Shown here piece after piece: positions 27,713 through 36,034 of a DNA stretch of 63,612 nt. Made by a program: the position numbers and the translations under genes. The stretch is from CAYNRE01 sp964399535 (GTDB taxonomy: Bacteria; Planctomycetota; Planctomycetia; Pirellulales; CAYNRE01), in contig CAYNRE010000043.1 in assembly GCA_964399535.1 (NCBI GenBank), positions 1 to 63,612 of the forward strand, given 5' to 3'. Under the pieces are notes generated by a model, which did not search any database, had not been told where the DNA came from, and worked only from the letters and a program-made list of their open reading frames with translations. Numbering within the stretch: the stretch's first letter is position 1; every line of letters starts with the position of its first letter.

Positions 27713-29176
27713 ATGTGTTTTCCGCTCTCGCTGACGGCCTTCGAATCCTACCTGCTGGCCGACGATCGCCCGCACGATGCCCCGATGTGTTTCTACCTCC
27801 GGCTGTCGCTGGCCGGCCGGGTCGATCGCCAGCGCTGGGAGCGTGCCGTGCGGCGCGTGGTTGCCCGGCAACCGTTGTTGCGGTCCACGGTCGCCGAATC
27901 GGACGGCGAATGGCTCTGGGTTCCCACCTCTCAGTGGCCCGAAACCCTCTGGCAACCGGGCCGAGACCCCGACCGTGCGCCCCAATTTCCACCACTGGAT
28001 ATTCGCCGCGAACCTGGCCTGCGGGTTTCGGTAAGCGTGCGCGGCCAGCGATCGGTCGTTTGGCTTCAGTTTCACCACGTGGCCGTCGACGGAATTGCCG
28101 CCGCCAAGATCGCCGAAGAGCTGCTCGTGGCCTACGCCGCCGACGGCACCGAATCGGCCACCGCCGCCGCGCTCGAGTCGCTCGACCCTCATCGATTGCA
28201 CGATCGTGCTAACCAGGGCGGACCTTTCTGGCGCCGCTGCCTGGCAGCCGCCTCGGGCATGCTGGCGGTAGTGGGCATCTGGCAGTACCTGACCCACCGA
28301 GTGCAAACCCTGGTGGCACGGCCCAACGACGAGACACCCTCGACGACCACGGGCACCTCGCCCGCGCTGGCCGTCCACCGGTTTGAACCACGCCAGGTGC
28401 GCGAACTGCGCTGGATGGCCCGCCGCCAGGGTCAAACGGTAAACGACTTGCTCATCACCCAACTGCTTCAGTCGCTGGAAGCCTGGAACGCCGAACACGC
28501 GGGCGATGCGCGGCTAGGTCACATTCGACTCGCGGTTCCGGTCAATCAGCGTGGCGACGACCAGGCCGGCATGCCCGCCTGTAACCAGGTGGCGATGATT
28601 TTTGTCGACCGCTCGTCACGGGCCATTCGTCGCACCGCCTCACTGGCTCGCAGCGTCGCGCTCGATATGTGGTTCGTCAAGCGGTTCGGGCTGTCCCGCG
28701 TCTTCCTTTGGGGCCTGTCTCTGCTGCAAGCCCTGCCCGGCGGCATGAGCCGCACGCTCGGCTCGGCCGGCTCGCTGGCCACGGCGGTGCTGTCCAACCT
28801 GGGCGTAACGCTCGACGATTGCCCGCTGCCGCGGCGCCACGGCCTGTTGGCGGCTGGTAATCTGACGCTGGAAGCATTCGACTTCCTCCCCCCCGTGCGT
28901 CCACAGACCGCGGTCGCCTGCGGCGTGGCCACCTACGCCGGGCGACTGAGCCTGGCGATGCACTACGACGGCCGCGTGCTCTCGGCCGAGGCCGCCGCCG
29001 AGTTGCTCGACGACCTGGTGGCCCGTGTTTCGCGATTTGCCGTGGGGCGATGCGGAGCCGTTCAACCGAATCCGTCTCACGAGCCGATCGGCGAACCGGT
29101 CGCCCTGGCCCAGACGACCTCGGACGAGGCCGCTTCGGGAACCGCCCAGCACGAGCTGGAACCGGTCGCCGCCTAG
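27713..29176 (+). CDS. Condensation-domain / WS-DGAT-like acyltransferase
   Basis: 487 residues from ATG 27713 (GGGAGG nine bases upstream). The protein begins directly with the condensation fold (PLSLTAFESYLLAD) and has the family active motif HHVAVDG (His121, His122, Asp126). A second half carries the typical bridge and floor segments (LGHIRLAVPVNQRGDDQAGM, LSNLGVTLDD, FDFLPPVRPQTAVACGVATY). Members join acyl groups to amines or alcohols: NRPS condensation, wax ester/diacylglycerol synthesis, or polyketide-associated acyl transfer. No carrier protein or adenylation domain is attached. Its place about 2 kb before a sphingosine-1-phosphate lyase homologue makes a lipid N- or O-acylation role worth testing, but that is speculation. 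Confidence 0.83.
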   Translation: MCFPLSLTAFESYLLADDRPHDAPMCFYLRLSLAGRVDRQRWERAVRRVVARQPLLRSTVAESDGEWLWVPTSQWPETLWQPGRDPDRAPQFPPLDIRREPGLRVSVSVRGQRSVVWLQFHHVAVDGIAAAKIAEELLVAYAADGTESATAAALESLDPHRLHDRANQGGPFWRRCLAAASGMLAVVGIWQYLTHRVQTLVARPNDETPSTTTGTSPALAVHRFEPRQVRELRWMARRQGQTVNDLLITQLLQSLEAWNAEHAGDARLGHIRLAVPVNQRGDDQAGMPACNQVAMIFVDRSSRAIRRTASLARSVALDMWFVKRFGLSRVFLWGLSLLQALPGGMSRTLGSAGSLATAVLSNLGVTLDDCPLPRRHGLLAAGNLTLEAFDFLPPVRPQTAVACGVATYAGRLSLAMHYDGRVLSAEAAAELLDDLVARVSRFAVGRCGAVQPNPSHEPIGEPVALAQTTSDEAASGTAQHELEPVAA

Positions 29177-29411
29177 CCGCAGGGGAATGGGGCGGGCAGC
29201 GGCAAGCGGCAGCGCCCCGGCCGCCCCCCCGGTTGCACGACCGCCCGAGCGCCCCCATACTGCCGAACTCGCAGGCCGTTACGGCCGAGCGGGCTAGAGG
29301 CCGGCTGGCAGCCAGCTTCCGGCCGCAAGGTGTTCCGGCCCGCCGCCGCCGTTCCAATGGCTGGCGCATCGTTCCGCCGCCTGCAAACTCGAAATTGCCG
29401 CCGCCCCTGGC

Positions 29412-31001
29412 ATGAGCTCCACGCCCCCCAGCTACGTGTTGGCCGTCGATCTGGGTAGCGGGGGGCCCAAGGTGGCGCTCGTCGCGTCCACGGGTGAAGT
29501 CGTTGCCCAATCGCGGGACGCAATCAGCCTGACGCTGCTGCCCGGAGGGGGCGCCGAGCAAGACCCCGACGAGTGGTGGTCGGTCGTCAGCCGTTGTGTG
29601 CGACGGGTGCTGGCCGAACGGGCGGTGCCCGTCGAACAAATCGTGGCGGTCAGTTGTACCGGGCAGTGGTCGGTAACCGTGGCGGTCGACCGCCAGGGCA
29701 ATCCGCTCGCGCCCGCCATCAGCTGGATGGATTCCCGCGGCGCCCGCTACGTGGGGGAAATTACCCGAGGATTCCCCAAAATCGAGGGCTACGGCGCCTA
29801 CCGGCTGTGGCAGTGGCTGCGCCTGACCGCCGCGGTGCCCACGCACTCCGGGGCCGACGCGCTGGCCCACATCTTGTTTCTCAAACACGAGCGGCCCGAG
29901 GTGTACCGCCAGTGCTGGAAGCTGCTCGAGCCGATGGACTTTTTCAATCTCCGGCTCACCGGCCGAGCCGCGGCCTCGTACGCCACGGTGTTTCCCTACA
30001 TGCTGGCCGACAACCGCCGGCTGGACCGGCTCGACTATTCCCCGCGGCTCTTGTCCTGGTCGGGCATCGATCGGGAAAAGCTGCCCGAGCTGTACCCGGT
30101 CACTCAGGTTCTGGGCACTCTGACTCCCGCCGCCGCCGAGGCTTGGGGCCTGCTGCCCGGCACCCGGGTGGTGATGGCCACGGGCGACAGCCACGCGGCG
30201 GCTCTGGGAAGCGGAGCCGTGGGCGACGGCGAGGCGCACGTCTGCGTCGGAACCTCGTCCTGGCTCACCTGTCACGTCCCCTGGCGCAAGTTCAGCCTGA
30301 CCAACTACCTGACCACCATGCCGTCGGCGTTTGCCGACCGATACCTGGTGGTGGCCGAGCAAGGGCCGGCCGGCAAATGCGTCGACGTGCTGGCCCGGCA
30401 ATGGTTCTTTCCCCCCGGCGAACATTCCGAAAGCAGCCACGACCCGGTCGCCGCCCTGTTGGCGGCCGCGGAAACTTCGCCGCCCGGTAGCCGGGGACTG
30501 GTTTTCCTGCCCTGGCTGAACGGCTCGGGCCCCCCCAGGGCCGACGGACTGGCACGCGGCGGATTTTTGAATCAGTCGCTGGCCCACTCCCGGGCCGACG
30601 CCTGCCGGGCCGTGCTCGAGGGGGTCGCCGGCAATCTGCGCTGGCTTTTGGAAACGGTCGAGCGGTTCGTCGGCCGGCGGCAGGCCGGGCTGCCCTTTAT
30701 TGGCGGCGGGGCGCGTAGCCCGCTGTGGTGCCAGATCATGGCCGACGTCTTGGACCGACCGATTCACCAAGTGGCCGACCCCACGCTGGCCATCGCCCGG
30801 GGAGCCGGATTCGCCGCCCTGATGGCACTAGGGCACCTGAACCGCTCGCAGCTTCCGGGTTTGGTACAGATTTCGCAAACGTTCGAGCCCAATCCGGCCC
30901 TGCGGGGCACCTACGACGCCCTGTTTCGATCGCTCGTGGCCAGCTATAAACAATTGAAGCCGCAGTTCCCAGCCTGGGCCCGCGGGCCGGCGGCCGGGTA
31001 A
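29412..31001 (+). CDS. FGGY-family carbohydrate kinase (xylulokinase-like)
   Basis: 529 residues. The ASKHA/FGGY fold is clear: the first phosphate loop YVLAVDLGSGGPKVALV, the substrate region AVSCTGQWSVTVAVD with ISWMDSRGARYV, VVMATGDSHAAALGSGAVGDG with CVGTSSWL, a late GLVFLPWLNGSGPPRAD and the C-terminal GGGARSPLWCQIMADVL. It phosphorylates a sugar or polyol with ATP in the cytoplasm; the family includes xylulo-, ribulo- and gluconokinases, and length and motifs are closest to xylulokinase. It has 235 bases before it and its neighbours are unrelated. It could use a sugar brought in by the ABC permease at 22098-23351, but no link is shown. Confidence 0.9.
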   Translation: MSSTPPSYVLAVDLGSGGPKVALVASTGEVVAQSRDAISLTLLPGGGAEQDPDEWWSVVSRCVRRVLAERAVPVEQIVAVSCTGQWSVTVAVDRQGNPLAPAISWMDSRGARYVGEITRGFPKIEGYGAYRLWQWLRLTAAVPTHSGADALAHILFLKHERPEVYRQCWKLLEPMDFFNLRLTGRAAASYATVFPYMLADNRRLDRLDYSPRLLSWSGIDREKLPELYPVTQVLGTLTPAAAEAWGLLPGTRVVMATGDSHAAALGSGAVGDGEAHVCVGTSSWLTCHVPWRKFSLTNYLTTMPSAFADRYLVVAEQGPAGKCVDVLARQWFFPPGEHSESSHDPVAALLAAAETSPPGSRGLVFLPWLNGSGPPRADGLARGGFLNQSLAHSRADACRAVLEGVAGNLRWLLETVERFVGRRQAGLPFIGGGARSPLWCQIMADVLDRPIHQVADPTLAIARGAGFAALMALGHLNRSQLPGLVQISQTFEPNPALRGTYDALFRSLVASYKQLKPQFPAWARGPAAG

Positions 31002-31169
31002 CTCGGTGTTGCCAACTCGGGCCCACCCGCAACGCGGCCGGCTTCGCCAGATTTCCCCCCCGGGGGGCGCAGCCCACCCTGCTAGCCAGGTTGGGACCTG
31101 CCGGGGTGGCGACCGAAAAGTGGTTTCCATCGCGGCCCGATTTCCTCTCTCGATCCTGGAGAACTCACC

Positions 31170-32603
31170 GTGCCTCGCGAGTCACTTATCGACGGCAGCG
31201 ACCTGTTGGCCCCGATCGACCAGATGATGCACCCCTACCGGGACGAGTTGGCCACCTTCGACCGGTTGCCCGCCCAAGGCCGCCCGCGCCAAGAGGTGTT
31301 GGCCGAGCTGATCGCGCTGCGAGAACGGGAAAAGCCCAAGTGGAAGGCGGGCTACGCCTCGGGCTCGGTCTACCACGGCGACGACGACCACATCGAGTTT
31401 CTGAATCAGGTGTATGCCGTTAATTCGCAAGTCAACCAACTGCACACCGATATCTGGCCCAGCGCGGCCAAGTTCGAGGCCGAGATCATTGCCATGACGG
31501 CCCGCATGCTGGGGGCCGATCAGACCGAGGCCCCTTTCGGCTCGCACGAGGGCATCTGCGGCTCGGTCAGTTCCGGCGGCTCGGAAAGCATTTTGCTGGC
31601 CATGAAGACCTATCGCGACTGGGCCCGCGATCAGAAGGGAATTCGCCAGCCTGAACTGGTTGTGCCGTTCTCGGCCCACGCCGCCTTTCTCAAGGCGGGC
31701 GAATACTTCGGCATCGAAACCAAAATTGTGCCGCTCGACGCCGACTATCGGGTCGACTTGAATGCCGTGGAAGCGGCCATTACCCCCAACACCATCGCCC
31801 TGGTCGGCTCGGCGGTAAATTTTCCGTACGGCACGATCGACCCCATTGCCGAGCTGGGGGAACTGGCCCAGCGTCACGGCCTGGGGCTACACGTCGATGG
31901 CTGCCTGGGGGGCTACTTCCTGCCTTGGGTGGAAAAACTGGGCCATCCGGTGCCCCCCTTCGATTTCCGCGTACCGGGCGTCACCAGCATATCGTGCGAT
32001 ACCCACAAGTACGGCTACGCCCCCAAGGGCACCTCGGTGGTGCTCTACCGCGGGCGCGACCTGCGCAGCTATCAATACTTCACCACTTCCGACTGGCCTG
32101 GTGGGCTGTATCACTCTCCCACCTTTTCGGGCAGCCGGCCCGGCGGGCTGAGCGCGGCCTGTTGGGCGGCGCTGGTCACGATGGGCGAAAACGGCTATCT
32201 CGAGGCCACGCGCCAGATTCTGGCCGCCGTGGGCACCATGCTCCGCGGCGTGCGTAGCGTGCCCGAGCTATTCATCTTCGGTCAGCCGATCGGGGTGTTT
32301 GCCTTTGGCAGCCAGTCGCTCAACGCCTACCAGGTGCTCGACCAGCTTTCGGCCCGGGGCTGGGCGCTCACCGGGCTGCAACACCCTCCGGGGGTGCATT
32401 TCAGCCCGACGATGCGGACGGCACAGCCCGGTGTGGCCGAGCGGTTTGTGCGCGACTTGAAGGAAAGCGTGGCCGAGGTCCGCCAGAACCCCGACGCCGA
32501 GGGGGGAATGGCGCCCATTTACGGCATGGCCGCCACGATTCCCGACCGCAATATCGTGCACGACATCCTGCGGCAACTCATGGATGTGTACTACCGGCTG
32601 TAG
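31170..32603 (+). CDS. Sphingosine-1-phosphate lyase homologue (PLP-dependent)
   Basis: 477 residues from GTG 31170 (GGAGA about 7 bases upstream). The PLP fold-type I lyase family is unmistakable: VSSGGSESILLAMKTYRDWA, the VNFPYGTIDPIAELG region, LHVDGCLGGYFLPW, and FDFRVPGVTSISCDTHKYGY with PLP Lys280, then APKGTSVVLYR and SGSRPGGLSAACWA. These segments track eukaryotic sphingosine-1-phosphate lyases closely from memory. There is no N-terminal membrane anchor, as in soluble bacterial homologues. The expected reaction splits a phosphorylated sphingoid base into a fatty aldehyde and phosphoethanolamine. The 3' end overlaps the convergent NYN gene by 13 bases. Confidence 0.92.
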   Translation: MPRESLIDGSDLLAPIDQMMHPYRDELATFDRLPAQGRPRQEVLAELIALREREKPKWKAGYASGSVYHGDDDHIEFLNQVYAVNSQVNQLHTDIWPSAAKFEAEIIAMTARMLGADQTEAPFGSHEGICGSVSSGGSESILLAMKTYRDWARDQKGIRQPELVVPFSAHAAFLKAGEYFGIETKIVPLDADYRVDLNAVEAAITPNTIALVGSAVNFPYGTIDPIAELGELAQRHGLGLHVDGCLGGYFLPWVEKLGHPVPPFDFRVPGVTSISCDTHKYGYAPKGTSVVLYRGRDLRSYQYFTTSDWPGGLYHSPTFSGSRPGGLSAACWAALVTMGENGYLEATRQILAAVGTMLRGVRSVPELFIFGQPIGVFAFGSQSLNAYQVLDQLSARGWALTGLQHPPGVHFSPTMRTAQPGVAERFVRDLKESVAEVRQNPDAEGGMAPIYGMAATIPDRNIVHDILRQLMDVYYRL

Positions 32604-33493
32604 TCGGGCCCGCCGCGATCTTCGCCCGCAGGGCGGCCGCCGCGGTGTCCGCGGCCCCGAGCGTCGCCCCGGCCGTGCGCGGGTCGAGGGGGACGCGCCG
32701 GTTCCGCGCCGGGTCGATGGGTTTCCGAACCCGCCTCGACATCTTTCTTGCGCCGCACCTGGAAGTTGCCCCGGTCCTCGTCGAACTCCAGTTCGATCAG
32801 GCCCCGTTCGGCGGCATCCTCCAACAGGTCGGAAAACGTGCCGTAGCCATAGTACCCCTCGTTGAACCCGGGGAATACGCGGCGAATGGTCTGCTTGACG
32901 ATCGACCCCCAGAGCGGGTCGTAGTCCACCTCGAGCGACTGAACAATCTCCAGCAAGCGGTCGACCGCTTCTTGCTGTTTGTTGTCGTACTTTTTGCCCT
33001 GCCGCGCGGCGGGCGGAGCTTTCTCGGCCACGCGGATCAGGTCGTCGTAATAAATGAACTCGTCGCAATTGGAAATCAGCAGGTCCGAGGTCGAGCTCTT
33101 GACGCCGCAGCCCAGAACCCGCTTGTTGTTCTCCTTCAGTTTCGAGACCAGCGGCGAGAAATCACTATCGCCCGAGACGAGGGCAAAGATATCGATGTGC
33201 GACTTGGCATAGCACAAGTCGACCGCATCGACCACCATGCGAATGTCGGCGCTGTTCTTGCCGCTGAGCTTGCTCTGGGGAATATCGATTAGCTCGACCC
33301 CCTGACTGTGGAACTCGCGCACGCTCTCGCGGTACTGGCTCCAATCGCAATAAGCCCGCTTAAAGACGACCCGGCCTTTCTCCAACAGCCGCTTCAAGAC
33401 GAGCTGCACCTGAAACCCCTGTTTGCGGCCGCGCAGACCGATCGCCAGATTCTCGAAATCGATAAAAACCGCGATCAGAGGTTCGTCGGACAT
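32591..33493 (-). CDS. NYN-domain (LabA-like) protein with OST-HTH domain and Arg/Gly tail
   Basis: 300 residues from ATG 33493 (AAGGAAG upstream). Residues 1-150 are an NYN/PIN-like nuclease domain with its acidic set: VFIDFENLAI, AYCDWSQ, KNSADIRMVVDAVDL and FALVSGDSDFSPLV. About 165-250 is an OST-HTH/LOTUS-type module (EAVDRLLEIVQSLEVDYDPL to ERGLIELEFDEDRGNFQV). The last 40 or so residues are Pro/Arg/Gly-rich (RGDARGRGHRGGRPAGEDRG), an RNA-binding-type tail. Together this suggests an RNA-targeting ribonuclease in the cytoplasm. The target is unknown. It is convergent with, and overlaps the end of, the lyase gene. Confidence 0.9.
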   Translation of the reverse strand: MSDEPLIAVFIDFENLAIGLRGRKQGFQVQLVLKRLLEKGRVVFKRAYCDWSQYRESVREFHSQGVELIDIPQSKLSGKNSADIRMVVDAVDLCYAKSHIDIFALVSGDSDFSPLVSKLKENNKRVLGCGVKSSTSDLLISNCDEFIYYDDLIRVAEKAPPAARQGKKYDNKQQEAVDRLLEIVQSLEVDYDPLWGSIVKQTIRRVFPGFNEGYYGYGTFSDLLEDAAERGLIELEFDEDRGNFQVRRKKDVEAGSETHRPGAEPARPPRPAHGRGDARGRGHRGGRPAGEDRGGPDYSR

Positions 33494-33807
33494 GGGTTGC
33501 TTCCTTGCTGGTGCCGCGGAGAAACCGCGCGATTTCGTCCCCAGTTTCGCTTTCCTTCGGCCGGGGGGGTAATGTACCACACGGGCCCCGCCGAACGATA
33601 CCGCGCCCGCCCGAGGACGCGGAGGACGGCCCGCCAAAGCTACTGGCCCGGGCTTTTCACCGACCGTGGCTTGGCTCATTCTGACCATGGCAGTGCCCGG
33701 GCACCGGCTTGTCCGACTCCCGAGCCTAACCCGCGTCGTCCGCCGGCTCGCGAGACATCGTCGCTCGCAGTCGGCATAGCCGCTCAATTAACCTCGGTAC
33801 GCAAACC
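33494..33807. other. Intergenic region between divergent NYN and small membrane protein genes
   Basis: About 310 bases with no supportable gene. It should carry both promoters. No inverted repeat or T-run stood out. Confidence 0.35.
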
Positions 33808-34206
33808 ATGAAAAATGAGACTGGAATCTCGAACCACGTCCTGGGAAACGAGCCGAACCTCTCCCTGGCCGGAAGCGTGCACCAGGCGATTCGCCTGATG
33901 GCCGCCCTGATGGGATTGCTGGTGATGTTGGCGGCCATCTTGTACACCGTCCGTGGGCTCGAGGTGTTGCTGCGGGTTTACCGCCAGCCAGACGAAGTGC
34001 AGCACCTGGTTACCGCCTGGAGCGAAGTTCTGGGCGGAGACGAGTTGCTGGTGGTCGAGTCGAACGGTAAGGAAGTCTCGTGGGCCCGGCCGATTGCACT
34101 CTGGACCCTGTTGGTCGGCGCCATGCTTTACTTCGCGGCCTGTTCCAGCTTTCTGGTCGCCGGCGCGCGGGTTTTGAGCACCGCGCTCGGTCGACAATCG
34201 AGCTAG
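33808..34206 (+). CDS. Small two-helix membrane protein, unknown function
   Basis: 132 residues with two probable membrane helices (about 28-48, LMAALMGLLVMLAAILYTV; about 96-118, IALWTLLVGAMLYFAACSSF) joined by a charged loop (RVYRQPDEVQHLVTAWSEVL). I recognise no family. The start ATG has no strong ribosome site. It stands alone between the NYN gene and the DUF1501 gene. Confidence 0.65.
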   Translation: MKNETGISNHVLGNEPNLSLAGSVHQAIRLMAALMGLLVMLAAILYTVRGLEVLLRVYRQPDEVQHLVTAWSEVLGGDELLVVESNGKEVSWARPIALWTLLVGAMLYFAACSSFLVAGARVLSTALGRQSS

Positions 34207-34398
34207 CCGAGTCCGGTTTAAGAACCGCCTCCTCTGGCTGGCGCGCCCCCAACCGGCCCGAACGATCGAAATTGGTTGCCAGCGGCGATCCCGGCCGGCA
34301 CAATGCCCGCTACGGATCGGTTTCGCCGGGGGAGCCGGCTCGAAGTACTTCGCCACGACCGCGGTCGCGGCGGGGTCTAAACCCTTGGAGCGTCGTCC

Positions 34399-35799
34399 AT
34401 GCTCCATCGCCGCGATCTCATGCTGCGGCTCGGCCAGTGGGGTGCCGGCGCGCTGACCCTGCCCGCTTGGCTACAGGCCGAACATGCCAAGGCAAGCGGC
34501 ACCGCCGGGCCCGGCACCGCGCCGGCGACGGGTAAGGCCAAACGGGCGATCTTGATTTATTTGTGGGGGGGACCGCCTCAACACGACCTGTGGGATCCCA
34601 AACCCCTGGCCCCCAGTGGCATTCGCGGCGAGTTTTCGCCGATCGACACCACGGTTCCCGGGCTGCAAATCGGCGAGCACTTACCGCTGCTGTCGCGCCA
34701 GGCCCATCGCTTCGCGCTCGTTCGGTCGCTAACGCACGATTCGAACAACCACGAGCCCTCGGTTTATTACACCCTGACCGGACGGAAAAACCCTCGGCTA
34801 GTGGTGCCCGCGAATCAGCGGAGCCGGTCCGATTTTCCCAGTGCTGCGGGCGTTGTTTCGCGATTTAGCCCCCAGGGGGCGCTACCCGCGGCGGTTACGC
34901 TGCCCCGGCCGATCGGACACGACGGGGTAACCTACGCCGGGACCCATGCCGGTTTTCTGGGGCCGAGTTTCGATCCGCTCGAAGCGGCCGCAGCCGGCGA
35001 AGTGAGCGGTATGCCGGCCCATAGCCTGGCGCTACCCGCCGAGATATCGTCGCCGCGGCTGGTGGCCCGGCGGGGGCTGTTGGGGGCCCTCGAGACGGCC
35101 CAGCGGCGCTGGGAGCAGGAACCGGCCGCCCGCGCCGTCGACGTGTTTCGTGACCAGGCCCACCGCCTGCTAGCCGATCCGGCGGCCAAGTCGGCCTTTC
35201 GCGTGGAAGACGAGCCCCCGCGGCTCCGCGATCGCTACGGTCGCAACGAGTGGGGCGAAAGCATTCTCCTGGCGCGGCGCCTGGTCGAGTCTGGCGTGCG
35301 TCTGGTCACCGTGGTCTGGCTCTACATTGCCCCCGATGGAAACGTGGTCAACGTGTGGGACAATCACGGCGGCACCGGTTCCCTGGGGGGCATTTCCGGC
35401 TACGCCATGCTTAAGCAGCCTTACTGCCTGCCATCGCTCGACCAGGCACTGTCGGCACTGCTCGAGGACCTGGACGAGCGAGGCTTGCTCGACGAAACCC
35501 TGGTCGCCGCCTACGGCGAGTTTGGCCGCACCCCCAAAATCAACAGTGCCGCCGGACGCGATCACTGGGGCGCCTGCCAGTCAGTGCTCTTGGCGGGGGG
35601 CGGAATCGGCGGGGGCCAGGTTTACGGAAGCAGCGACCCCCAGGGTGCCTACCCCAGGAGCAACCCCGTCGCGCCCGAGGATCTTTTGGCCACGATTTAC
35701 CAGGGGCTGGGGATTCCGCTTGATTTCCCCCTTTTGGACCCGCAAAATCGGCCTCACCTGGTCTGTGAGGGAACGCCAATCCATTCACTCTTCTCCTGA
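34399..35799 (+). CDS. DUF1501 family protein (TAT-exported, sulfatase-like fold)
   Basis: 466 residues (GGAG nine bases before ATG). The N terminus has a twin-arginine-like signal (HRRDLMLRLGQWGAGALTLP). The body shows family segments: ILIYLWGGPPQHDLWDPKP, ALVRSLTHDSNNHEPSVYYT, DNHGGTGSLGGISGY, a late VAAYGEFGRTPKINSAAGRD and HWGACQSVLLAGGGI. These belong to the alkaline-phosphatase-like superfamily as DUF1501, which is greatly expanded in planctomycetes and often paired with DUF1549/DUF1553 proteins. No such partner is next to this one. The biochemical role is unknown. Confidence 0.93.
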   Translation: MLHRRDLMLRLGQWGAGALTLPAWLQAEHAKASGTAGPGTAPATGKAKRAILIYLWGGPPQHDLWDPKPLAPSGIRGEFSPIDTTVPGLQIGEHLPLLSRQAHRFALVRSLTHDSNNHEPSVYYTLTGRKNPRLVVPANQRSRSDFPSAAGVVSRFSPQGALPAAVTLPRPIGHDGVTYAGTHAGFLGPSFDPLEAAAAGEVSGMPAHSLALPAEISSPRLVARRGLLGALETAQRRWEQEPAARAVDVFRDQAHRLLADPAAKSAFRVEDEPPRLRDRYGRNEWGESILLARRLVESGVRLVTVVWLYIAPDGNVVNVWDNHGGTGSLGGISGYAMLKQPYCLPSLDQALSALLEDLDERGLLDETLVAAYGEFGRTPKINSAAGRDHWGACQSVLLAGGGIGGGQVYGSSDPQGAYPRSNPVAPEDLLATIYQGLGIPLDFPLLDPQNRPHLVCEGTPIHSLFS

Positions 35800-35818
35800 C
35801 CCGTTTCGCGCTTCCGCG

Positions 35819-35842
35819 CTGGGCCGGCCTTGGTCGGCCCAG
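35819..35842. repeat. Perfect 8-bp inverted repeat after the DUF1501 gene
   Basis: CTGGGCCG (35819-35826) and CGGCCCAG (35835-35842) are reverse complements with an 8-base loop, 20 bases after the stop codon. There is no T-run, so this is a candidate 3' hairpin rather than a full intrinsic terminator. Confidence 0.45.
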
Positions 35843-36034
35843 GCGTCCGCTGAAACATCGCTGGGCTCGGCGCCGCGCGGGAAGCGCGGCCCGACGTTGC
35901 TTGTTCCCGGCCCCTGACGGCGGCGCTCGCCTGCGCCGGTCGTAGGCCCCCGGGGGAAACCCGACCGCCCAGCCGTCGACTTCCATTCGCTTGTTCCCAA
36001 GTGCTTCCGTTTCGTTCAAGGGGGGGAAAACACC

